36,840 bases of DNA from positions 1-36,840 of the forward strand of contig JAAYNR010000109.1 in NCBI GenBank assembly GCA_012520735.1, given 5' to 3'. Below the pieces are notes generated by a model. That model searched no databases and had not been told where the DNA came from. It saw only the letters and a program-made list of their open reading frames with translations. This document shows, in pieces, positions 24,474-31,300 of this stretch. How positions within the stretch are numbered: the first letter of the stretch is position 1; the number at the start of each line of letters is the position of its first letter. Made by a program: the position numbers and the translations under genes. This stretch comes from Lentisphaerota bacterium. GTDB lineage: Bacteria; Verrucomicrobiota; Kiritimatiellia; RFP12; JAAYNR01.

Positions 24474-24535
24474 GCCAACAGGATAACGGAATTGCGGTAG
24501 AGAAGGCAAGGGGTAGTTTTAAGGGGTGGTGTAAA

Positions 24536-24668
24536 GAGGGGGTTATGTCACGCCTTACAGGGCGGAGCCAGCAGAGTGTAACAAGGTTTGCTGCCGACCG
24601 GAGGTAAGGTAGGGACGGCTCTACGTAGCCGTCCGCGGCGGTTTCGGAGAGACACGCCCTACCTTTCT
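24536..24668 (-). repeat. Intergenic repeat island with cruciform (locus C)
   Basis: This lies between purD and nadK. It holds copy C of the core at 24636-24663 on the minus strand. The core abuts a perfect hairpin GGACGGCT-CTACGT-AGCCGTCC (about 24613-24634). The whole is bounded by GGTAGGG (24608-24614) and CCCTACC (24657-24663), so it can fold into a cruciform. It also contains the GGTTATGTCACGCCTTACAG segment shared with locus B and GTGTAACAAGGT, a variant of the segment following copies A and D. Confidence 0.75.
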
Positions 24669-25529
24669 TTAGCGTCCGCCCCAGCCTAGCTTGCGGTTCA
24701 TGACAGTGCATGGACTATAGGCTGCGTGGTGGAGGAGGGTGACGCTGTGGGGGCTGAGTTTCAGTTCAAGCTGTTCGTTTGCGGCGAGTTCGCAGCCGCC
24801 ACAACCGTCGGTAGTTACAACGCCGGTCACTGTTGATTGCGGTGCCATGGAGATGGTGATGGCGGCTGTGTCGGGTACTACCAGTGGACGAAAAGAGAGG
24901 GCGTGTGGTGAAATCGCTGTGATTACCAGAGCGCGGGTGTCGGGGAGGAGCAATGGGCCGCCACTGGCCAGAGCGTAAGCAGTACTGCCGGTGGGTGTGG
25001 CAACTACAATGCCGTCAGAACCGATAGTGGCAACATCCTCACCGTTTATGCCGAGGTTAAACCAGGCTAGACGACCTGAGGTGCCGCGTCCGACAACAAT
25101 CTCGTTGAGGGCATCGGGGAGCTTGCGGAGCGCACCGGTAGCGTCAATAATATGGGCAGAGATAGTGGTGCGGACATCACTGGTACAACTATTCTCTGCC
25201 AGTGAGCGGAGAGCATCGTGAAACTCATTTTCACCAACACAGGTGAGGTAGCCGAGCGAGCCGATGTTCAGACCCATCAGTGGCAGGCCACTCCCCTGGA
25301 GGCGTTTCACGGCATCGAGTACGGTGCCGTCGCCGCCCAAAACCACAACCGCCTCGACGGTGGTGGCAAAAGATGAGAGTGGTGCCAGCGGCAGCTTGGC
25401 AGCAACAGCGGCAGCACGGTCGTCGACCACTACCTCCATGCCGAGGGCTGTGGCACTGGTTGTCACCTTTTGCAGAGCCTCAAAGGCACGTTCTTTACTC
25501 CAGTTGACGATTATACCTATTTTTTTCAT
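24669..25529 (-). CDS. nadK: NAD kinase
   Basis: The protein has 286 residues. It phosphorylates NAD+ to NADP+. VVVLGGDGTVLDAV (about 64-77) is the GGDGT ATP/NAD site, and MGLNIGSLGYLT (about 90-101) follows. The NAD-binding GSDGIVVATPTGSTAYALASGGPLL segment lies near 167-191. A tail ending PCTVMNRKLGWGGR is usual for the bacterial enzyme. It follows tlyA by 6 bp on the minus strand (tlyA stop 25536, nadK start 25529), so the two are likely one transcript with dnaX. Confidence 0.95.
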   Translation of the reverse strand: MKKIGIIVNWSKERAFEALQKVTTSATALGMEVVVDDRAAAVAAKLPLAPLSSFATTVEAVVVLGGDGTVLDAVKRLQGSGLPLMGLNIGSLGYLTCVGENEFHDALRSLAENSCTSDVRTTISAHIIDATGALRKLPDALNEIVVGRGTSGRLAWFNLGINGEDVATIGSDGIVVATPTGSTAYALASGGPLLLPDTRALVITAISPHALSFRPLVVPDTAAITISMAPQSTVTGVVTTDGCGGCELAANEQLELKLSPHSVTLLHHAAYSPCTVMNRKLGWGGR

Positions 25530-25535
25530 AAGCGT

Positions 25536-26273
25536 TCAGTTCTCTTTCGGGGTTTGCCAGCAGGCGAGAAATTCAATGTTGCCCTCAGGGCCTCGTAACG
25601 GTGATTCAACAAGATTTAGCCATGTAAGGCCAACGGTAGCGGAGCCAAACTCCTTTATGGCAGAGATCACCTCCTGATGGACAAGTGGGTCGCGGACAAC
25701 TCCGCCGGGAGCCTGCCCGCGGCCGGCTTCAAACTGTGGTTTGATCAGGGTGACAAGGTAGCTGCCGGGGGCCATAACTGTTGTCAGAGGGGGGAGTATC
25801 AGACGGAGTGAGATAAATGAGACATCGACCACGCCGAATTGCGGTACAAAGGGGAGGTCATTGGCTGTGAGGTGGCGGGCGTTAAAGCGCTCCATAACAG
25901 TGACGCGGGGATCTTGGCGCAGCCGCTCATGGAGCTGGGCACGGCCAACATCGATGGCGATAACCCTGGCGGCACCGTGTTGCAGTAGGCAGTCGGTAAA
26001 ACCGCCGGTAGAGGCTCCGATATCGATACAGTCCAGTCCGTTGACATCAGGGTTGAAAGCGATAAAGGCACCTTCTAGTTTGTCGCCACCGCGGCTGACA
26101 AAACGGGGACGTGCCGCAACTTCAATCAGTGAGTCGTCGGCAAAGAGGTGACCGGCCTTGGTTGCGGGGTGTCCATTGACGCGGACTTCACCGGCCAGAA
26201 TAAGGCGGCGCGCCTGTTCACGGCTATCGGCCAAGCCCAGCGAGACGACAAGGTTATCGAGGCGTTGCTTCAT
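25536..26273 (-). CDS. tlyA: TlyA-family rRNA (cytidine-2'-O)-methyltransferase
   Basis: The protein has 245 residues. An N-terminal S4 domain (MKQRLDNLVVSLGLADSREQARRLILAGEVRVNG, 1-34) precedes an FtsJ-like methyltransferase domain. SRGGDKLEGAF is the TlyA signature near 59-69. CIDIGASTGGFTDCLL (about 81-96) binds S-adenosylmethionine. VDVSFISLRLILPP and LIKPQFEAGR are the other family blocks. TlyA methylates 2'-O of cytidines in 16S and/or 23S rRNA; the old name hemolysin A is a misnomer in most bacteria. Its ATG overlaps the dnaX stop codon (TAATG). Overlap and order imply co-translation with dnaX. Confidence 0.94.
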   Translation of the reverse strand: MKQRLDNLVVSLGLADSREQARRLILAGEVRVNGHPATKAGHLFADDSLIEVAARPRFVSRGGDKLEGAFIAFNPDVNGLDCIDIGASTGGFTDCLLQHGAARVIAIDVGRAQLHERLRQDPRVTVMERFNARHLTANDLPFVPQFGVVDVSFISLRLILPPLTTVMAPGSYLVTLIKPQFEAGRGQAPGGVVRDPLVHQEVISAIKEFGSATVGLTWLNLVESPLRGPEGNIEFLACWQTPKEN

Positions 26274-27553
26274 TACTCCTCAATGCCGGCGACATCGCCG
26301 TCAAAAATCTCCATGGTACGTTTAACAACAGGGTCGTCGAAATATTGCTGGCGTCTCATACCGGATGAAGTAGGAGGAGCCACAGCAGGGGCGGTTGCGG
26401 CTGGTGGTTCGGCGGTGCGGATAGCATTAAGGCGGCGAATCACTTCATCAACAGTGGCAGTGGTACTGGCACGGGCGCAACGGATCAGGGCTGTCTCCAG
26501 CAGCGTGCGGACATTGAGTGCATGGCGCAGGCGGCCTTCGCTTTCGGCGAGAAGTTCGGCTACGCGGAGGACGCGGCTAGAGTCGGCGGCGGCGGCCTGA
26601 GCGGCGAGCGTTTGCAACTGCTCAGCGGTGGCGTCGAGGCTCTCTGTTTCGCCCACATGCTGATAGACCAGAAGGTTACGGAAGTGGTCGAGCAGCTCAG
26701 CGACAAGGCGACGTAAATCTTTGCCGGCGCTGTCGAAATTAGCGACCTGACGCAGCATATCGCCCATTTCACCACATAAAATATGACCGGCCAGAGCTTC
26801 GAGTGCTTCACGTGAAACGAGGCCGAAAACAGCGAGTACATCATCTTCGGTAAGGGTGTCGCCTTTAAAAGAGATGAGCTGGTCAAGGGCCGAGAGGGCA
26901 TCACGCATACCGCCATCGGCACCGCGGGCGATAGCGAGGAGGGCATCGTCGGTGATATTGACCTTTTCCTGGTCGCAGATATAGCGCAACCGCTCCACTA
27001 TGAGTGCAGTATTGATACGGCGCAGGTCAAAGCGTTGACAGCGGGAGATGATAGTGGGGAGGATTTTGTCGCCTTCAGTGGTAGCAAAGACAAACTTGAC
27101 ATGTGGTGGTGGCTCTTCAAGGGTCTTAAGTAAAGCGTTAAAAGCCTGAGCGGTAAGCATGTGGACTTCGTCGATAATAAAGATACGGAAACGGCCACTG
27201 GCTGGGGAGAACTGGACCTGTTCACGCAGGTCACGCACCTGATCGACACCATTATTAGAGGCACCGTCAATCTCCAGCACATCAAACGAATTGCCGGCAG
27301 CTATTTCGCGGCAGAGATTGCACTCTCCGCAAGGGGTGGTGGTAGGGGCATCGTACTTCTGGCAATTCAGTGCTTTGGCAAAGATACGCGTGAGGGTGGT
27401 TTTACCGATACCGCGTGGTCCGACAAACAGATAAGCGTGTGCCACCCGGTTGGCCTCGATGGCATTTTTCAATGTTTGCGTCACATGCGCCTGTCCGACA
27501 ACATCGTCAAACTGCGCCGGGCGCCATTTTCTGGCTAAAACTTCATAACCCAT
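26273..27553 (-). CDS. dnaX: DNA polymerase III subunit gamma/tau
   Basis: The protein has 426 residues. It is the clamp-loader ATPase. The N-terminus MGYEVLARKWRPAQFDDVVGQ is diagnostic. Walker A GPRGIGKTTLTR lies at 45-56. The zinc site has Cys64, Cys75, Cys78 and Cys81. FIIDEVHMLTAQAFNALLKTLEEPP holds Walker B. ISRCQRFDLRR holds the sensor 1-region. The C-terminal collar domain is present, but there is almost nothing after it (ends FDGDVAGIEE), so the tau-specific domains IV-V for DnaB and polymerase alpha binding are missing. I saw no slippery AAAAAAG frameshift site. It heads the dnaX-tlyA-nadK run, with a likely promoter upstream. Confidence 0.95.
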   Translation of the reverse strand: MGYEVLARKWRPAQFDDVVGQAHVTQTLKNAIEANRVAHAYLFVGPRGIGKTTLTRIFAKALNCQKYDAPTTTPCGECNLCREIAAGNSFDVLEIDGASNNGVDQVRDLREQVQFSPASGRFRIFIIDEVHMLTAQAFNALLKTLEEPPPHVKFVFATTEGDKILPTIISRCQRFDLRRINTALIVERLRYICDQEKVNITDDALLAIARGADGGMRDALSALDQLISFKGDTLTEDDVLAVFGLVSREALEALAGHILCGEMGDMLRQVANFDSAGKDLRRLVAELLDHFRNLLVYQHVGETESLDATAEQLQTLAAQAAAADSSRVLRVAELLAESEGRLRHALNVRTLLETALIRCARASTTATVDEVIRRLNAIRTAEPPAATAPAVAPPTSSGMRRQQYFDDPVVKRTMEIFDGDVAGIEE

Positions 27554-27573
27554 AACAAAAACCGTCCTTGCTT

Positions 27574-27602
27574 TATATATTGTGCACTGCCAAGCTGAAC
27601 AA
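27574..27602 (-). promoter_or_regulatory. Sigma-70-like promoter for dnaX
   Basis: On the minus strand, TTGTTC (27602-27597) and TATATA (27579-27574) are 17 bp apart. The dnaX start codon is about 20 bp downstream, with AAGGA between. Confidence 0.45.
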
Positions 27603-27760
27603 GAGAGCCTTTCGTCACCGCCAATGGGCAGGATTTACCCTCTTATCCGGTCTCTTTGCTTCTGGCTTCAGAAAAATCGGAATATAGCAACCTGATGGTG
27701 CTACGGCATCACCAGTTTGGGAAGTGCTACTTTTGCGTTCAAGTTTACCCCCTATAGGCC
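27603..27760. other. Possibly structured noncoding segment upstream of dnaX
   Basis: No ORF is supported here. Inverted segments AGAGAGCC and GGTCTCT (27602-27655) can close a stem. TTCTG-GCTT-CAGAA lies at about 27659-27672. CTG-A-TGGTGC with loop TACG and GCATCA-C-CAG form a ten-position stem with one mismatch at 27692-27715. I looked for SRP RNA, tmRNA, RNase P and common riboswitch signatures and could not match one. Confidence 0.3.
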
Positions 27761-27841
27761 AAACCTGCAACCGCAAACTTTGGTTACGCGCTGAAGACGC
27801 ACGGTTGTGAAGGTTGGAGGTTGAATGGTGAATTGTGGTTT

Positions 27842-28114
27842 TATGGCAAGCACATGGCGGTAGGGCGTGTTTCTCCGAAGCCGCCGCATCCCGGTGCGGT
27901 TATGCCGCACCGTAACAGGGTGTAGTGCTGCCAGGGAAGGATTAACCACGAATTGACACGAATGAGCACGAAGCGCATGTTGTCGGGGGGGGGAAGGCTA
28001 ATGGAAAGGGAAAATGGCGAAAAGCGAAAAGGTAGGCATCTAAGACAGGAGTGTTTATCCTACCAGGGGCGAGGCGAGTGCACCCGCTGGGGAGAGACAG
28101 GAATGCCTATCCTA
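27842..28114 (+). repeat. Intergenic repeat island (locus D)
   Basis: It holds copy D of the core (27856-27886), followed by the hairpin CGGTGCGG-TTATG-CCGCACCG, with the second arm at 27905-27912, then GTAACAGGGTGTAGTG. Next is TTAACCACGAATTGACACG (from 27942), the same motif family as at 19046 and 35343. Two direct repeats with the pattern AGACAGGANTG...TATCCTA lie at 28043-28062 and 28095-28114. The ORFs 27953-28138 and 28051-28338 are readings of this DNA. Confidence 0.7.
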
Positions 28115-28280
28115 AAGTGGGCACACTGCGGGCGATAAAGGCTAGCGGTGCGCATGTTTCCGTAGAGACCGCAGCTACTGAAGTGATCGCAGTGCATGGC
28201 GAAGTGGGCGGCAAAACGCGCCCTGAAGTGGTGGTTTATCGATACAAAGTGCGGAAAAGTGGTGCATTTGGTACGTGGTG

Positions 28281-28289
28281 TGCTATAAT
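28281..28289 (+). promoter_or_regulatory. Extended -10 promoter of the 1905-aa secreted protein gene
   Basis: TGCTATAAT is a perfect extended -10 element. The -35 region is unremarkable. Transcription would start near 28296, giving a ~24-nt leader that contains GAGGTGG before ATG 28320. Confidence 0.55.
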
Positions 28290-28319
28290 TACAAAATACA
28301 TAGAAGAGGTGGTTTTTGT

Positions 28320-31300
28320 ATGCGCTTTAGACTTTTAATAGTTGTTTTGTTTTTTGGAGCTCTGTTTGCGGTAGCCAGCACGGTGCTTGAGGAGCAGTTT
28401 GTGCTGGAGAGTCGCGAAGAGCTGGGGGCTGTACTTTGTGCCTGGGGTGATGCCGGGATAGACCTGACGCTGGGGTGTGCGGGCGGTACCAACAAGCTGA
28501 AGGTGACGCGGGCGGGGACTTTTTCGGAAGGCTCCTTTAAGGCACAGTTGTTACGTCAGGCGCCATCGGTGTCGACTAACAATGTTTGGCTGGTGTTGAA
28601 GCGGCGGCCTCAGGCTTGGACGCTCTATCTGGCTGATGAGCCGGTGGCGCGGTTTGCCGAGGCTGCAACGGGGGCAGTGGCTGTGGCGGTATCGAATGTC
28701 TCCCTGCCTCCTGAAGAGAATCAGGATAGCTATACGCAGCGATTGGGGGAGTTTCGCTTTGAAGATGGCTTCATGGTACCCGAGGGCGATAAGCTATCGG
28801 ATAATTGGGAGCAGGTGCGTGGTGAATGGTCGCTGCATACAGTTATAGACGAGAAGGAGGCTCTCACCATACAGGTGAAAAAAGGTGGCAGGATACCGAC
28901 TCCGGCTCGCAGTCCAAACTACTACAGTCTCCATGGTGCCGGAGCTAACGCGCTGATTCTGGCCGGGGAATATTTTCATGACTCCTACGCGGTGCGGGCA
29001 GCTATACAACATAACGAGGGGACTAACGGGGTAGTTTTTTTAGCGACCGAGGCAGGTGCGTTTTATGCCCTGACAGCACGGACCGATAGTGAGAGTGATA
29101 ACCTTGTAGTAGAGCTGTGGCGTTCAGACTTTAAAACACCAACTGAGCGGCATATTCTGGCTGCATTTCAGACCGACCTCACGCCGGGGCAGTGGCTGCA
29201 GTTGGAGGCTGTTGTTTTTGACGATCGCATTGTGATCCTGGCCGATGGAATTGAGCTGGGGCGGTTCGCACTGGCTGGGCTCCCTTTTGGCGGACGCTAC
29301 GGGTTGTATAGCGATTCAGCCGTGGGGACGCGGTTTGACGATTTTGCCGTTGGCTCTCATCAAGATTATCCCTTTGACTGTGGCGATGATGCCACCAGAC
29401 AGACTAAAAGTGTTAAAGGGGCGTTTAACGTCCGCTCTTTTGGTGAGGGTACTGACTTGCCACAGCCGGCAACACTGCAGTTTGGGGCTGGCGCAAGTGA
29501 GTGGCGTTTTGGGTCAGATACAGATGAGCCGCATCGCCTGGCAATGCGGTTTTTACTGCCGCGTGATGGCAGCACTGCTACAGTAGGGCTTTTAGCCGGC
29601 GGCAGTGGTGGAGGGGCGGGATGGCGTTTTGCGTGTCGTGCCGATAGTAGTAGCCGGCACTATACACTGACTCGTCTTGACGGCACCAACACAGTGGTGG
29701 TGGAGAGCGCAACCTTGCCGGCAGCGGGGCGTGATATACGGCTGGCACTTGACGCTTTAAGGGTTAATGAGTTGCGGGCTTATGCCGACGACCTGCAAGT
29801 GTTGTTTCACCGTACCGAACTGCCTCTTGGGGGAGGCGGTGCCGTAGAGGTTAGAGCATCAACACCGCTCTCTGCGGCCATGCCGGAATACACCACACGT
29901 GCTGCAGTTTATGCCGACCGCTTTGAGAAAAATTTGCAATACGTAAACGACCCCTTTATGCGGCATTGGGCTTCGCCCGAGGGTCAATGGCATATTGCTA
30001 AAGATAATCAGATCTGGTTGCGGGGTGATATGATAAGAAGGATTCGGTTACGAATGCCGGTGACAACAGAGGCATCGCGGATTTTTCTGGCAACCGGTGA
30101 GGGCGGTTCCAATGCGGCGTGCCGTGTGGAGTGTCGGGATGGAGTTTTACATGGTTACACCATAGAGAGTGGTGATGAGCCGTGCTTTACCGTTGCAGTT
30201 ACAAATATACCGATACAGGAGTTTCCTCAAGGTGTTAAGCACCGTCTCTACACACTGGGGCTGGAAGATCATGTGTTCTGGCTTGGGGATGACACTCGCC
30301 TGCTGGCCACAGCTCACCTGTCGCAACCGGCAGAAGGGCGGCGGGTGCGTATTGATGGTTTTGATCTGACACAACTCCGGTTTTCACTGGCCCGACGTGA
30401 AAACGTGTTTGACAGCCTGTTTAACGAGTCGTTACAAAACTGGTCGATCGGCGGCGGACGCTGGGAGGTGGTAAACCGCTTTCAATGTGACCCTACGTGG
30501 TCACACCTCAATGGCGAAAACGCCGAGTCGCTGGCAGCTTTGTGGTCGAAATATGAATTCAGCGGTGATTTTTGTGCTGAGCTATACGCCGGTATGAGAC
30601 ATGGCAAGTGGTATAATCGTGTGGGAGATCTCAATATGACAGTCCTCTCGCCGCGTGGAACCACAGGTGAAGGGTACTCAATTACAGTAACGGGTTGGGA
30701 TCCTGACAACTCCCAAAATGAGACTCGACTTTTCCGCAATGGTCAGGTGGTTGCCACTACAGATGCCTATCTGTTGCCTCGATTCCGTGAGGGGAATGTG
30801 CGCCGTGGTGGTTACGAACCACTTGTCCCGGGCGGACGTGATGTGCATGGGGCCTGGTATGGGATCAGGCTACGACGCACCGCCGACCGTGTGCAACTGG
30901 TTTACGATAATTTGCCTGCGCTGGAATATACAGACCCCAATCCTTTAGAAGGTGGCTGTTTCGGAATATGGACTTACCGCAACTCGATGATGGTAGCACG
31001 GGTCAGGATCGTGGCCGAGACAGTCCGACCACGCAGATTTGTTTTTAAGGCTATCAGTACTAGGCAGTCTGCTACAGCATCACTATCAGATAATAGAGCC
31101 TTTGTTTTGCCGCCACATAGCGCCAATGGCTTGCCACTAAATACCTTGGTGCCATCGTTATGGGAGGCGGCCGACCCGGTGTCACGGCCGCTGACCCGTT
31201 TTAGCGGTATCGGTGATAAAGCAGAGATGACTGTAAGCGCGCACCATGGCGGAGGAACGTTTTTTGTGACTAACCGTATGCCGTCGGTGGCTGCCTCAAA

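Noticed and set aside
27600-27720. SRP (4.5S) RNA next to dnaX
   Set aside because: The universal GGAA-loop core sequence is absent on both strands.
28051-28338. 95-aa plus-strand ORF before the giant gene
   Set aside because: It lies in repeat island D and overlaps the promoter and start of the real gene in another frame.
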